From Saccharothrix sp. ALI-22-I (lineage in GTDB: Bacteria; Actinomycetota; Actinomycetes; Mycobacteriales; Pseudonocardiaceae), in assembly GCF_001984175.1 (NCBI RefSeq), contig NZ_MTQP01000050.1:88342-152341 (forward strand): 64,000 nt of DNA, written 5' to 3'. Below are positions 25,883-36,058 of this stretch, in pieces (the stretch's first letter is position 1; each line of letters opens with the position of its first letter). The notes under the pieces were generated by a model that saw nothing but the letters and a program-made list of their open reading frames with translations, did not search any database and was not told where the DNA came from. A program made the position numbers and the translations under genes.

Positions 25883-26866
25883 ATGAACACAGCAGCGAAG
25901 CTCTCCGCCTACGGTGCGGTGCTCGCCCTGGTCGCCGGTGGCGCCTGGGTGGCAGGTGGCGCTGTCGGTCCCTTGTCCGTCGAGGCCGCCTCGGGCGGTC
26001 ACGACGGGATGTCCGGTGCTGAGGGCACCGGTGACGGGGACGACCACAGCGGTACCGTCGCGGAGGCCGCTATCGACCAGCCCGCGGGGTTGGCGTCGTC
26101 CAGGGGCGGTTACTCCCTCACGCCCACCGACACGACGCTGACCGCGGGGACCGACTCTTTCTCGTTCCGCATTCTCGGCCCGGACGGGGCGGCGGTGACC
26201 GCCTTCGATGTCGAGCACGACAAGCGGATGCACCTGATCGTGGTGCGGCGTGACACAGCGGGGTTTCAGCACGTCCACCCGGAGATGGCGGCGGACGGCA
26301 CGTGGAGCGTGCCGTTGAACGTCGCCGAGGCGGGCTCCTACCGGGTGTTCGCCGACTTCACGCCGACCGGTGGCGAGTCGAGCGTCCTGGGGACGGATGT
26401 GTCGGTGGCGGGTGCGTTCGAGCCGCGTGCTTACGTGCCGTCACGGGTGGCCGAGGTCGGCGGCTATCAGGTGCGTCTGGATGGTGACCTGGTGGCGGGT
26501 GAGGCCTCTCCGGTCAAGTTGACCGTGAGCAAGGACGGCGTGCCGGTGACCGATCTCCAGCCGTACCTGGCGGCGTACGGTCACCTGGTGGCGCTGCGTC
26601 AGGGCGACCTCGCCTACCTGCACGTCCACCCGGAAGGCGTGCCCGGTGACGGCAAGACCCCGGCGGGTCCGGAGATCGCGTTCGTGGCGGAGGTGCCGTC
26701 GGCGGGCGGTTACCGGTTGTTCCTGGACTTCCAGCACGACGGGGTCGTGCGCACGGTCGAGTTCACCGTCGACACCGCCGGGACGTCGGCCCCGACATCG
26801 GCCCCGGCCCCGACGTCGGCCTCCGCGCCGGTCGAGCAGGAAGAGGAGGGGCACGGTCATGGCTGA
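25883..26866 (+). CDS. Secreted His/Met-containing protein of the copper operon
   Basis: 327 aa. An N-terminal helix ([20 protein letters not shown]) acts as signal or anchor. Two similar beta domains follow, each with a paired histidine motif: [12 protein letters not shown] with [12 protein letters not shown], and [12 protein letters not shown] with [12 protein letters not shown]. The tail is Ser/Pro/Thr-rich ending in GHGHG. The duplicated H-V-H-P-E motifs suggest extracellular metal binding. Its stop overlaps the copA start by 8 bp, so it is made together with the exporter. The family is unnamed to my knowledge. Confidence 0.8.
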   Translation: MNTAAKLSAYGAVLALVAGGAWVAGGAVGPLSVEAASGGHDGMSGAEGTGDGDDHSGTVAEAAIDQPAGLASSRGGYSLTPTDTTLTAGTDSFSFRILGPDGAAVTAFDVEHDKRMHLIVVRRDTAGFQHVHPEMAADGTWSVPLNVAEAGSYRVFADFTPTGGESSVLGTDVSVAGAFEPRAYVPSRVAEVGGYQVRLDGDLVAGEASPVKLTVSKDGVPVTDLQPYLAAYGHLVALRQGDLAYLHVHPEGVPGDGKTPAGPEIAFVAEVPSAGGYRLFLDFQHDGVVRTVEFTVDTAGTSAPTSAPAPTSASAPVEQEEEGHGHG

Positions 26867-29153
26867 CACGCAGATCGAGCTTGCGATCACGGGCATGACG
26901 TGCGCTTCGTGCGCGGCGCGGATCGAGCGCAGGCTGAACAAGCTGGACGGTGTGACCGCGACGGTCAACTACGCCACCGAGAAGGCGCGCGTCACGTTCC
27001 CCGAGGATGTCGACCCGCGGGCCCTGGTGGAGCAGGTGGAGGCCGCGGGCTACCAGGCCGCGTTGCCGCTGCCCGCGTCCGAGCAGGCCGAAGCGCCGGC
27101 GGAGGTCGATCCGACGGCGTCGTTGCGGCGGCGCCTGATCGGCTCGACCGTGCTGTCGGTGCCGGTGGTGTTGCTGGCGATGGTCCCGGCGTTGCAGTTC
27201 ACCTACTGGCAGTGGATCTCGCTGACGTTGGCGGCTCCGGTGCTGGTGTGGGGTGCGTGGCCGTTCCACCGGGCCGCGTGGACGAACCTGCGGCACGGTG
27301 CGGCCACCATGGACACGCTGGTCTCGATGGGCACGATCGCGGCGTTCGCGTGGTCGCTGTACGCGCTGCTGTTCGGCACGGCGGGCGTCGCGGGCATGAC
27401 GCACCCGTTCGAGCTGACCGTCTCGCGCACCGACGGCGCCGGGGCGATCTACCTGGAGGTCGCGGCGGGGGTGACCGCGTTCATCCTGGCGGGCCGGTAC
27501 TTCGAGGCGCGGTCCAAGCGGCGGGCCGGAGCGGCGCTGCGGGCGTTGCTGGAGCTGGGCGCGAAGGACGTCGGTGTGCTGCGGGACGGCCGTGAGGTCC
27601 GCATCCCGATCGGCGGGTTGGCGGTGGGGGACCGGTTCGTGGTGCGGCCGGGGGAGAAGATCGCGACCGACGGTGTCGTCGCGGAGGGCGGTTCGGCGGT
27701 CGACGCGAGCATGCTGACCGGCGAGTCCGTGCCGGTCGAGGTCGGCCCGGGTGACGCGGTGGTCGGTGCGACGGTCAACGCGGGCGGCCGGCTGGTGGTC
27801 CGGGCGACGCGGGTCGGGTCCGATACCCGACTCGCGCAGATGGCGCGGTTGGTGGAGGACGCGCAGAACGGCAAGGCCGAGGCGCAGCGGTTGGCCGACC
27901 GGATCTCGGCGGTGTTCGTGCCGATCGTGATCGCCCTGTCCGTGGGGACGTTGGCGTTCTGGCTGGGTGCGGGCGGCGGTGTGTCGGCGGCGTTCACGGC
28001 GGCGGTCGCGGTCCTGATCATCGCCTGCCCCTGCGCGTTGGGGTTGGCCACGCCGACGGCGTTGCTGGTCGGGACGGGTCGGGGCGCGCAGCTGGGCATC
28101 CTGATCAAGGGGCCGGAGGTGCTGGAGTCGACCCGCCGGGTGGACACCGTGGTGCTGGACAAGACCGGCACCGTCACCACCGGCCGCATGGCTCTGGTGT
28201 CCGTCCACACCGCGGACGGCGTGGACGAGGACGAGGTGCTGCGGTTGGCCGGGGCCCTGGAGCACGCCTCCGAGCACCCGATCGCCAAGGCGATCGCGGT
28301 CGGTGCGGCGGAGCGGGTCGGCGAGCTGCCCGCGGTGGAGGGCTTCCAGAACCTGGAGGGTCTGGGCGTGCAGGGCGTGGTCGGCGGCCACGCGGTCCTG
28401 GTCGGGCGTGAGCGGTTGATGGCGGAGTGGAGCGTCCGCCTGGGCGACGACGCCTTGGTCGCCGCCAAGCAGGCCGCCGAGCGGCAGGGACGCACGGCGG
28501 TGCTGGTGGCGTGGGACGGCAAGGCGCAGGCGGTGCTGGTGGTGGCGGACACGGTGAAGCCGACGTCGGTCGAGGCCATCCGGCAGCTGCGTGCCCTCGG
28601 GTTGTCCCCGGTGTTGTTGACCGGGGACAACGAGGCGGCGGCCCGTGCGGTCGCGGCCGAGGTCGGGATCGACGAGGTGATCGCCGAGGTCCTGCCCAAG
28701 GACAAGGTCGACGTGGTGGCGCGGTTGCAGGGTGAGGGCAAGGTCGTCGCGATGGTCGGCGACGGCGTCAACGACGCCGCCGCACTGGCCAAGGCCGATC
28801 TGGGCCTGGCCATGGGCACCGGCACCGACGCCGCGATCGAGGCCGGTGACCTGACGTTGGTGCGTGGTGATCTGCGGGCGGCGGTGGACGCGATCAGGCT
28901 GTCGCGCCGCACCCTGGCCACCATCAAGGGCAACCTGTTCTGGGCGTTCGCCTACAACGTGGCGGCACTGCCGCTGGCGGCGGCCGGGCTGCTCAACCCG
29001 ATGATCGCCGGTGCCGCGATGGCGTTCTCCTCGGTCTTCGTCGTGTCCAACAGCCTGCGGCTACGCGGTTTCCGCAGCAGCGCCACGAACGCCGCCGAGC
29101 CCACGCCCACCACAGCGCCCAGGGAAGACCGGGCACTGGCTGAGGCTGCATGA
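26859..29153 (+). CDS. copA: Cu(I)-exporting P1B-type ATPase CopA
   Basis: 764 aa. N-terminal HMA domain ([10 protein letters not shown]), eight membrane helices, TGES actuator loop, the ion-path motif CPC ([16 protein letters not shown]), phosphorylation site DKTGTVTTG, the nucleotide-domain SEHPIAKA and hinge [14 protein letters not shown]. The C-P-C motif with the HMA Cys pair defines Cu(I) export. Last gene of the csoR operon; a strong hairpin follows at 29158. Confidence 0.96.
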   Translation: MADTQIELAITGMTCASCAARIERRLNKLDGVTATVNYATEKARVTFPEDVDPRALVEQVEAAGYQAALPLPASEQAEAPAEVDPTASLRRRLIGSTVLSVPVVLLAMVPALQFTYWQWISLTLAAPVLVWGAWPFHRAAWTNLRHGAATMDTLVSMGTIAAFAWSLYALLFGTAGVAGMTHPFELTVSRTDGAGAIYLEVAAGVTAFILAGRYFEARSKRRAGAALRALLELGAKDVGVLRDGREVRIPIGGLAVGDRFVVRPGEKIATDGVVAEGGSAVDASMLTGESVPVEVGPGDAVVGATVNAGGRLVVRATRVGSDTRLAQMARLVEDAQNGKAEAQRLADRISAVFVPIVIALSVGTLAFWLGAGGGVSAAFTAAVAVLIIACPCALGLATPTALLVGTGRGAQLGILIKGPEVLESTRRVDTVVLDKTGTVTTGRMALVSVHTADGVDEDEVLRLAGALEHASEHPIAKAIAVGAAERVGELPAVEGFQNLEGLGVQGVVGGHAVLVGRERLMAEWSVRLGDDALVAAKQAAERQGRTAVLVAWDGKAQAVLVVADTVKPTSVEAIRQLRALGLSPVLLTGDNEAAARAVAAEVGIDEVIAEVLPKDKVDVVARLQGEGKVVAMVGDGVNDAAALAKADLGLAMGTGTDAAIEAGDLTLVRGDLRAAVDAIRLSRRTLATIKGNLFWAFAYNVAALPLAAAGLLNPMIAGAAMAFSSVFVVSNSLRLRGFRSSATNAAEPTPTTAPREDRALAEAA

Positions 29154-29157
29154 CCAA

Positions 29158-29196
29158 GACGGTCCGGAGCGGTTGGCACGACCCCTCCGGACCGTC
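29158..29196. terminator. Hairpin terminator after copA
   Basis: Perfect 12-bp stem GACGGTCCGGAG (29158-29169) with CTCCGGACCGTC (29185-29196), 15-nt loop, beginning four bases after the copA stop. There is no clear T-tract, as usual in high-GC actinomycetes. Confidence 0.8.
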
Positions 29197-29217
29197 TGGT
29201 CGTGGGACGATGCCGCC

Positions 29218-29556
29218 ATGAGTCGTGAGGGACGGCGGCGGGCGGATGCCGAGCGCGGCATCGAGACGATCCTCGATGCCGCGCTCGACTGCCTCAGCGA
29301 GCAGCCCGACGTGAGCATGACCGCCATCGCGCAGGCCGCGGGCGTCAGTCGGGTCACCCTCTACACCCACTTCCCGTCCCGGGAGAACCTGCTCGGGCAG
29401 GTGCTCGACCGGGCGGTGTCCAACGCGGCCGTGGTGCTCGACGCCGAGGCATTGGACGAGGGCGCCGCGGGCAAGCTGAAGCAGCGTGACGCCGCGGACG
29501 TGCTCGAAGCGACCGTTCTCGGTGCGCTGACCTCACCGGCGACGGTCGGTCGCTGA
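29218..29556 (+). CDS. TetR-family regulator lacking most of its ligand domain
   Basis: 112 aa from ATG 29218. A complete TetR HTH (ALDCLSEQPDVSMTAIAQAA, GVSRVTLYTHFPSRENLLG) is present, but the normal 120-residue ligand domain is reduced to about 35 residues (LDEGAAGKLKQRDAADVLEA, TVLGALTSP). The end resembles a natural TetR C-terminus, so an internal in-frame deletion is plausible. It could still bind DNA but probably not an effector. It converges with nuoN. Confidence 0.65.
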   Translation: MSREGRRRADAERGIETILDAALDCLSEQPDVSMTAIAQAAGVSRVTLYTHFPSRENLLGQVLDRAVSNAAVVLDAEALDEGAAGKLKQRDAADVLEATVLGALTSPATVGR

Positions 29557-29563
29557 GCCGACC

Positions 29564-30964
29564 TCATCCGCCGAGGACCCCGAGCAGGGAGCCGGCCAAC
29601 ACGCCAAGCAGGACCGACACGGCGGCTGTCGCATACGCGGTGCGCACCGCCCACCGGCTGACCTCGGGCGCAGCTGAAGCTTCCTCACCCCGGACGGCCG
29701 GGCCGATCCACCGCAGGTAATAGAAGACGCTGGCGACCGTGTTCACCGCCGCCAGGACGACGAGCCACCCCAGGCCCGCGTCGAAGGCGGCGGTGAACAC
29801 GGTCAACTTGCCCGCGAACACCGCCGTCGGCGGGGTGCCGACCAGCCCCAGCAGCAGCACGACCAGGCTGACCGCGAGCCACCGGTGGCGCCGCACCAGA
29901 CCCCGGTAGTCGGCGAGCGTCGCGGCGTGGGGCAGCGCGCACACCACCGCGAACGCGCCCAGGTTGGTCACCGCGTAACCGCCCAGGTAGAGCAGCACGC
30001 TCGGCAACGCCAGGTCACTGCGACCCGCCGCGGCGACGCCGACCAGCAGGTAGCCGACCTGGCTGATCGTCGAGTACGCCAGCAGCCGCCGGACGTTGTC
30101 CTGGAAGAACGCCGCCAGGTTGCCCAACGTCATCGTCACCGCGGCGATGATCGCGATCATCAGCGCCCAGTCCACCCGCGCCGCGGCCAGCGGCACCGCG
30201 ACGAACCGGTAGATCGCGACCACCGCACCGATCTTCGGCACGGTGGTGATGAACGCCGCCACCACCGGCTTCGCGCCCTCGGTCACGTCCGGCACCCAGA
30301 AGTGCGCCGGCGCCGCCCCCGCCTTGAACAGCAGCCCCGCCAGCACGGCGATCGCGCCGACCGCCACCGCGACGCGGGACGCCGACGCCAAGCCGTCGCT
30401 CAACGCGGTGTACTGGGTCGCCCCACCGACCCCGAAGAGCACCACGAGACCGGCCAGCATGGTGACCCCGAGCAGCGCCCCCATCAGGTAGAACTTGAGC
30501 GCGGCCTCGGTGCCCGGCGCGTCCTTGGCGAAGCCCGCCAGCGCGTACAGCGGGATGCTCGCCAGCAGATAGCCGGAGGCCAGCAGCATCAGGTCGTTAG
30601 ACCCGGCGAGGAGCACGCTGCCCAACGCGGCCAGCAGCAGGAGCACGACGAACTCGCTCTCCCGCATCGTGCCGCGGACCGGATCGCCGGCCAGGCCGAG
30701 CACGAGCAGCACGGCCACCAGCACGACGACCCGCGTCGCGTTGGTCGCGACGTCCACCATGTACGTCTCGCCGAAGACCGCCATGTCCTCGCCCGACCAC
30801 GCCACCACGGTCACGACCAAACCTGCCGCACAGGCCGCGGCCGCGAGCAGCCGCACCAGCCACTGCCGATGTTTCGGCAGGTAGGAGCCCAACAACAGGC
30901 CGATCACGGCGGCAACGGCGAGCAGGATCTCGGGCAGCAGGGCGAGCGGGTTCTCGTCCATCAT
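29564..30964 (-). CDS. nuoN: NADH-quinone oxidoreductase subunit N-like protein
   Basis: 466 aa from ATG 30962-30964 (adjacent ATG/GTG codons at 30961 and 30970 are possible). Antiporter-type proton-channel subunit with about 14 helices. The conserved Lys-bearing segment LLFKAGAAPAHFWVPDVTEG, the preceding acidic region (YLMGALLG) and LLAYSTISQVGYLLVG are visible. Last gene of the eight-gene nuo-like operon; 12 bp after nuoM. Confidence 0.93.
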   Translation of the reverse strand: MMDENPLALLPEILLAVAAVIGLLLGSYLPKHRQWLVRLLAAAACAAGLVVTVVAWSGEDMAVFGETYMVDVATNATRVVVLVAVLLVLGLAGDPVRGTMRESEFVVLLLLAALGSVLLAGSNDLMLLASGYLLASIPLYALAGFAKDAPGTEAALKFYLMGALLGVTMLAGLVVLFGVGGATQYTALSDGLASASRVAVAVGAIAVLAGLLFKAGAAPAHFWVPDVTEGAKPVVAAFITTVPKIGAVVAIYRFVAVPLAAARVDWALMIAIIAAVTMTLGNLAAFFQDNVRRLLAYSTISQVGYLLVGVAAAGRSDLALPSVLLYLGGYAVTNLGAFAVVCALPHAATLADYRGLVRRHRWLAVSLVVLLLGLVGTPPTAVFAGKLTVFTAAFDAGLGWLVVLAAVNTVASVFYYLRWIGPAVRGEEASAAPEVSRWAVRTAYATAAVSVLLGVLAGSLLGVLGG

Positions 30965-30976
30965 CTCCACGCCGCG

Positions 30977-32473
30977 TCACCCACCGAGGACCGAGGTGAC
31001 CACGCGCGAGGCCGGTTCGATCACGTCGAGCAGGAAGCGCGGGAACAGTCCGACCACCACCGCGAGCACGATGAGCGGCGTGATGGAGGCCGCCTCCGGC
31101 GCGGTGAGGTCCGGGAACGGGCCGTTGGGGGACCGGAACTGCCCCATCAACAACTGCTGCACCGCACGCAGGAACAGCGCCGCCGTGATCAGGATGCCCA
31201 GGAACGCGACGGCCGTGGACACCGGCGCGCCGCCGAGCGATCCGGTGAAGATCTGGAACTCGGCGATGAACCCGGAGAAGCCCGGCAGACCCAACGACGC
31301 GAACGCGGCCAGCCCGGTGAGCCCGGCGAAGCGCGGCGCCTGCGCGGCCAACCCGCTGTAGGCCGCCATCTCGTAGCTGCCGCCCCGGTCGTACAACGCC
31401 CCGGCCAGTAGGAACAGTGCTCCGGTGATCAGGCCGTGGCTCACCATCTGGGTCACCGCACCGGTCACCGCGAGATCGCGTGCCTGCGTCTCGGACGAGG
31501 TGATCAACCCGGCCGCGCCGACGGCGAGGATCACGTACCCCATGTGGTTGACCGACGTGTAGGCGATCATCCGCTTGAAATCGCGCTGCGCCAACGCCAC
31601 CAGCGCCCCGTACACCACGCTCACCACGCCGACCACCACGAACACCATCGCATAACGCCGCCAGGCGTCCGGCAACGCGGGCATGGCGATGCGCACGAAC
31701 CCGTACGTGCCCATCTTCAGCAGCACCCCGGCGAGGATCGCCGACCCGGCCGCCGGCGCTTCCGTGTGCGCGGGCGGCAGCCAGGTGTGGAACGGGATGG
31801 TCGGCGTCTTGATCGCCAGGCCCACGCCCAACGCCGCCAGCACCAGCGCCGCCATCGCACCCTTGCCCGCCAACGGGTCCTGCCGGACCAGCTCGACGAT
31901 GTCGAAGGTGTGCGGTGACGCGGCCAGGTACAGCCCGATGAACCCGAGCAGCAGCGCCAACGAGCCGAGGAACGTGTAGAGGAAGAACTTCAGCGCCGCA
32001 CGGGCCGCGTCCCGGTGCCCCCAGCCCGCGATCACGAAGTACATGCCCACGATGGACAGGTCGAAGAAGACGAAGAACAGGATCAGGTCCAGGGAGACGA
32101 ACAGCCCGAGGCACACCGTCTCCAGGAACAGGAACAGCGCCGCGTACGACCGGACCCGCCGCGTCTCCCGTGCCGAGTAGACCGCGCAGGCCAGGAACAG
32201 CACCGCGGTGAGCGCGACCAGCGGCAGGCTCAGCCCGTCGACGCCAACGTGGTAGCCGGAGTCCACGCTCGGGATCCACCGCCGGTCGACCTCGTAGGCG
32301 AACCCGGACTCACCCGGCTGGTAGCCGATCCACAACACGACGACGAGCAGCAGATCGACCGCGCTCGCCACGATCCAGGTCCACCGCGCGACCCGGTCGC
32401 CGATCCGGGGCGACGCGAGCAGCGCCGCCGCCACGGCGACCGGCAGGAAGACCACGATGCTGAGCACGTCCAC
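30977..32473 (-). CDS. nuoM: NADH-quinone oxidoreductase subunit M-like protein
   Basis: 498 aa from GTG 32471-32473, with GAGGA just before (GTG 32467 is also possible). Antiporter-type subunit: acidic FLETVCLGLFVSLDLILFFV, conserved Lys segment LAIKTPTIPFHTWLPPAHTE, and AYTSVNHMGYVILAVGA. Starts 1 bp after the nuoL stop, so translation is coupled. Confidence 0.94.
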   Translation of the reverse strand: MDVLSIVVFLPVAVAAALLASPRIGDRVARWTWIVASAVDLLLVVVLWIGYQPGESGFAYEVDRRWIPSVDSGYHVGVDGLSLPLVALTAVLFLACAVYSARETRRVRSYAALFLFLETVCLGLFVSLDLILFFVFFDLSIVGMYFVIAGWGHRDAARAALKFFLYTFLGSLALLLGFIGLYLAASPHTFDIVELVRQDPLAGKGAMAALVLAALGVGLAIKTPTIPFHTWLPPAHTEAPAAGSAILAGVLLKMGTYGFVRIAMPALPDAWRRYAMVFVVVGVVSVVYGALVALAQRDFKRMIAYTSVNHMGYVILAVGAAGLITSSETQARDLAVTGAVTQMVSHGLITGALFLLAGALYDRGGSYEMAAYSGLAAQAPRFAGLTGLAAFASLGLPGFSGFIAEFQIFTGSLGGAPVSTAVAFLGILITAALFLRAVQQLLMGQFRSPNGPFPDLTAPEAASITPLIVLAVVVGLFPRFLLDVIEPASRVVTSVLGG

Positions 32474-32474
32474 C

Positions 32475-34262
32475 TCATCCTCGTCCGAACACGACCACCA
32501 GCAGCGCGAGCACCGCGAGGGCGACCACGGCCTGGGCGTAGTAGTGGTGCAACTGACCGGTCTGCGGACGTCGGGCCGACCTGCCGAGACCACGGGTGAC
32601 GCCCGCGACCCACTGCACGAACCGGTCGACCGACCAGTCGACCCTCGCATCGGCGACGCGCGCCACCGCACCACCCAAGCCGGACGCCACGCGCACCCCG
32701 CCGTCCACGACCCGGTCGTCGAACCGGGCCAGCCACCCGGCGAGCGCCACCGTCAGGGCGACGACGCCCTTGTGCGCCAGTGCGTCCAGGTGCAGCCACG
32801 CCGACAGCACCGGACTCCGGCCGTCCACCACATCCGCCGCACCGCGCGTCGCGACCGCCGCCAACCCGACCGCGACCAGCGCGAGCGCCGCGGACAGCAC
32901 CGCTTCCCACCACCGCGAGTCGCCGAGTCCGAACACGACCCCCAGCACCGCCGCACCGGCCGCCAACACCGGCAGCGGCCACTGCTGGAGCCGGGGCACT
33001 CGTCTTTCCACGTCGAATTCCCGGTCCGACGGGCTCCACAGCAGGAACAACGCCCGGCCCGCGTACAGGCCGCTCATCGCCGCCGCGGCCAACCCCACCG
33101 CGTACAGCGCCGCCGACGAGTGCAACGCCGAGCTGAGCACGGCGTCCTTGGTGAACCAGATCGACAGCGGCGGCACGCCGGCCAGGGCCAGCGCGCCGAT
33201 CCCGAAGCTGATCCCGACCACGGGATAGCGACGCCCGGCGCCACGCAGCTCGTGCAGATCCTTGGTGCCCAACGCGGTCAGCCAGACACCCGCGCACAGG
33301 AACAGCAGGCTCTTCGTCGCCGCGTGCGCGACCAACTGCCCGGTACCCGCCGCGACGCCACCCGCTCCCGCCGCGAGCACCATGAACCCGACCTGCGAGC
33401 ACGTCGACGCGGCCAGCAACTGCTTGAGGTCCCGCTGCACCACCGCGACCGCGCCGAGCACCAACGCCGTCACCGCGCCGACCCACGCGACCACCACGGC
33501 CGCCCACCCGGTGGCGCTCAGCAGCGGCTGCACGCGCAACAGCAGGTACGCGCCCGCCGCGACCATCGTGGCCGAGTGCAGCAGCGCGGACACCGGGCTG
33601 GGGCCCGCCATCGCCCGGGACAGCCAGAAGCTGAACGGCAACTGCGCCGACTTGCCCAGCGCGGCCACGACCAGCCCGGCCGCCGCCACGTCCCGCCACC
33701 CCGACCCGATACCTGGCAGGTCGGCCAGCGCGAGCCCACCGGACCCGCCGGCCAGCAGTGCCCCGGCGGCGAGGTAGAGCCCGAGGTCAGCGGTCCGCGT
33801 GGTCAGGAACGCGACACCGCCCGACGCGACCCGGTTCTCGTCACGCCACCAGAAGCCGATGAGCGCGTACGACGTCGCACCCATCACCTCCCACGACATC
33901 AGCAGCGCCGTCATCGTCGTCGCGGTGACGGTCACCAGCATCGCCCCGGCGAACAGCAGCACCAGCCCGAAGAACCGCGCCCCGAACTCGCTCGCGGAGA
34001 ACACCAGCACCGCCATCAGCACGGCCGCCACCGTCACCACCATCACCGCGGACAGCCCGTCCACCGCCAGACCGACCGGAAGGCGGTCCAGCAGCGGCGC
34101 GGACACCGCCGGTCGCGCCATCGCGGCCCACAGCGCCAGTGCCAGCACCACGGTCCCGGTGCCCACTGCGACGGCCGGCGCCAGGCGATCCGCCCGCCGA
34201 CCGGCGACGGCCAGCGCGACGCCGACCATGACCGGCACGGCCACCAGCAACCACAGCACCAC
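32475..34262 (-). CDS. nuoL: NADH-quinone oxidoreductase subunit L-like protein
   Basis: 595 aa from GTG 34260-34262. Proton_antipo_M core with LLMSWEVMGATSYALIGFW, Lys motif LGKSAQLPFSFWLSRAMAGP (with P-S-P-V-S-A-L-L-H-S), and the region before the lateral helix (WFTKDAVLSSALH). The C-terminal long lateral helix region is present (ARVDWSVDRFVQWVAGVTRG and a last helix). Slightly shorter than typical NuoL (about 610-650). Confidence 0.94.
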   Translation of the reverse strand: MVLWLLVAVPVMVGVALAVAGRRADRLAPAVAVGTGTVVLALALWAAMARPAVSAPLLDRLPVGLAVDGLSAVMVVTVAAVLMAVLVFSASEFGARFFGLVLLFAGAMLVTVTATTMTALLMSWEVMGATSYALIGFWWRDENRVASGGVAFLTTRTADLGLYLAAGALLAGGSGGLALADLPGIGSGWRDVAAAGLVVAALGKSAQLPFSFWLSRAMAGPSPVSALLHSATMVAAGAYLLLRVQPLLSATGWAAVVVAWVGAVTALVLGAVAVVQRDLKQLLAASTCSQVGFMVLAAGAGGVAAGTGQLVAHAATKSLLFLCAGVWLTALGTKDLHELRGAGRRYPVVGISFGIGALALAGVPPLSIWFTKDAVLSSALHSSAALYAVGLAAAAMSGLYAGRALFLLWSPSDREFDVERRVPRLQQWPLPVLAAGAAVLGVVFGLGDSRWWEAVLSAALALVAVGLAAVATRGAADVVDGRSPVLSAWLHLDALAHKGVVALTVALAGWLARFDDRVVDGGVRVASGLGGAVARVADARVDWSVDRFVQWVAGVTRGLGRSARRPQTGQLHHYYAQAVVALAVLALLVVVFGRG

Positions 34263-34266
34263 GCCG

Positions 34267-34572
34267 TCAGCCCTTCAGATCCGCGGCCATGTCGGTCATG
34301 TCCACGTCCCGGCTTCGGAAGATCGCCGTCGTGACGGCGAAGCCGACCGCCATCTCGATCGCCATCGCGGTCACCGCCAGCAGCACGATCACCTGCCCGT
34401 CCGGCCGGTCGGGGGAGGTGTGGAACCAGAACGCGGCGGCGCCCACGATCACCGCGTTCACCATCAGCTCCACCCCCATCATGATCATCACGATGGACTG
34501 CTGGGACAGCGCGCCGTACAGGCCGACGCTGAACAGCGCCGACGCGAGCAGCAGGAACGCCTGGAGGCTCAT
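34267..34572 (-). CDS. nuoK: NADH-quinone oxidoreductase subunit K-like protein
   Basis: 101 aa, three helices, ATG 34570-34572 overlapping the nuoJ stop (ATGA). Conserved Glu in the second helix (MMGVELMVNAV) and the third-helix AVTAMAIEMAVGFAV with its own Glu; both are the NuoK proton-path residues. Normal length for the family (about 100). Confidence 0.94.
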   Translation of the reverse strand: MSLQAFLLLASALFSVGLYGALSQQSIVMIMMGVELMVNAVIVGAAAFWFHTSPDRPDGQVIVLLAVTAMAIEMAVGFAVTTAIFRSRDVDMTDMAADLKG

Positions 34573-35141
34573 CGGCCCAGACCTCCGCGACTTGGGTCCT
34601 GCGGGCGTTTGCGCTCCAGCCGATCGCCGTAGCGGTCGTAGCGGCCCCGGTGCGTGGCCAGCACGACCGTCGCCACCATGGTCGCGAACAACGCCAGGCC
34701 GAGCACGATCATCACCAGCATCTTGTCGCCCATCAGCGCCTCGCCGAGCTGCATCGTCGGGTCCTCGGGCTTCGGGGCTTGCGAAGATGGCCAGGGCACG
34801 AGCAGCACTCCCGTCGCCAGCAGCACGAAGGTGCCGACCGCGATCGCCAGTGAGCCCTTCGGGTTGTGCACCATCGTCATCGGCATCAGGCCCGCCGGGT
34901 TCATCATGTACATGATCATGAAGACCGCCATGACGACCATCTCCATGATCATCATCAGGATGACCAGCACACCGAGATAGGGCAGGTCGAGGAGCATCAC
35001 GGTGCCTGCGGCGAAGACGAACGATGCCAGCAGCGCGAACGTCGCGCGGGCCATCGAGTCGACCCGGAACACGGCGATCCCGGTCACCACGGCGAGCACC
35101 GCGCACACCCAGAACAGCACGTCACGCCACACCGGGATCAC
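34569..35141 (-). CDS. nuoJ: NADH-quinone oxidoreductase subunit J-like protein
   Basis: 190 aa from GTG 35139-35141, overlapping the nuoH stop (GTGA). Five helices; helix 3 bears the Met-rich ILMMIMEMVVMAVFMIMYMM stretch, where NuoJ normally has its flexible pi-bulge helix. The richness in Met (about 20 in total) is striking. Starts and stops are coupled to both neighbours. Confidence 0.9.
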   Translation of the reverse strand: MIPVWRDVLFWVCAVLAVVTGIAVFRVDSMARATFALLASFVFAAGTVMLLDLPYLGVLVILMMIMEMVVMAVFMIMYMMNPAGLMPMTMVHNPKGSLAIAVGTFVLLATGVLLVPWPSSQAPKPEDPTMQLGEALMGDKMLVMIVLGLALFATMVATVVLATHRGRYDRYGDRLERKRPQDPSRGGLGR

Positions 35142-36058
35142 CCCCACACCACCACGACGGACACGAACAACGCTTGGAGCAGGGTCGCGGGGATCAACAC
35201 CATCCACGCGATCTCCTGGAGCCGGTCCACCCGGATGGTCGGGAACCGGCGCCCGGCCCACACCAGCAGCGCTAGCACGGCGGCGGTCTTGACCAGCGAC
35301 CACGTCCAGCCGGGCAGCAGCGGCCCGTGCCCACCGCCCAGGAACAGCGGCACCGCCATCGCCGCGCCGGACACCAGCAACAGCCACCGTCCCGCAACGA
35401 ACACCAGGCGGTCCACGCCGGACAACTCGGCGAGCACGCCGCCCGCCGCGTCGGCACCGGTGGCCTGGTCGAACGGGCGGAAGAACGCCATGCCCAGCAC
35501 CGACAGCAGGTACACGACGAACGCGACCGGCATCCACACGACGAACCACAGCCCGTCCTGCGCCGCGACGATGTCACCGATCCGCAGCGACCCCGCGCCG
35601 ACCGCCGCGGTGATCAGCGCGAACATGTGCGGCAACTCGTAGGCCAGGCCCTGTGCCACGAACCGGTAGCCGGCCACGAGGCCGAACGCCGAGTTCGCGC
35701 CCCACCCGACCAACCACACCGCCGCCCAGGCGACGACCTCCATAGCGTTGAACCACACGACACCGACGGACATGTCGCCGACCACCCAGTCGCCCAAAGG
35801 CGTCGCCGCCGACGCCAGGACCGCCGCGATCAGCAGCGCCACCCCGCCCGCTCGCCAAAGCAAGGAGTCGGCGGCGAGCGTGCCACGGCGCTGTTGCACC
35901 AGCAGACCGGCGGCGGAACGGAGCGGGCGGGCGAAGTCGCGGGGCGCGCCCGCCGCCTTCGCGGCGAGCACGGAGTCGAACGACGCCGCCGCCAGCGCGA
36001 AAACGACCAGGACCAGCGGCAACAGCAGGCCGCCCCACCACGGTGTCTGCTCAACCAT
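35138..36058 (-). CDS. nuoH: NADH-quinone oxidoreductase subunit H-like protein
   Basis: 306 aa, ATG 36056-36058. Eight-helix NuoH/HycD fold: start LLLPLVLVVFALAAASFDSV, the quinone-side loop with LAYELPHMFALITAAVGAGS, and FFRPFDQATGADAAGGVLAE, where the latter corresponds to the conserved acidic loop. NuoH anchors the peripheral arm near the quinone site; here the peripheral-arm genes are missing apart from the odd upstream gene, whose end it overlaps. Confidence 0.88.
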   Translation of the reverse strand: MVEQTPWWGGLLLPLVLVVFALAAASFDSVLAAKAAGAPRDFARPLRSAAGLLVQQRRGTLAADSLLWRAGGVALLIAAVLASAATPLGDWVVGDMSVGVVWFNAMEVVAWAAVWLVGWGANSAFGLVAGYRFVAQGLAYELPHMFALITAAVGAGSLRIGDIVAAQDGLWFVVWMPVAFVVYLLSVLGMAFFRPFDQATGADAAGGVLAELSGVDRLVFVAGRWLLLVSGAAMAVPLFLGGGHGPLLPGWTWSLVKTAAVLALLVWAGRRFPTIRVDRLQEIAWMVLIPATLLQALFVSVVVVWG

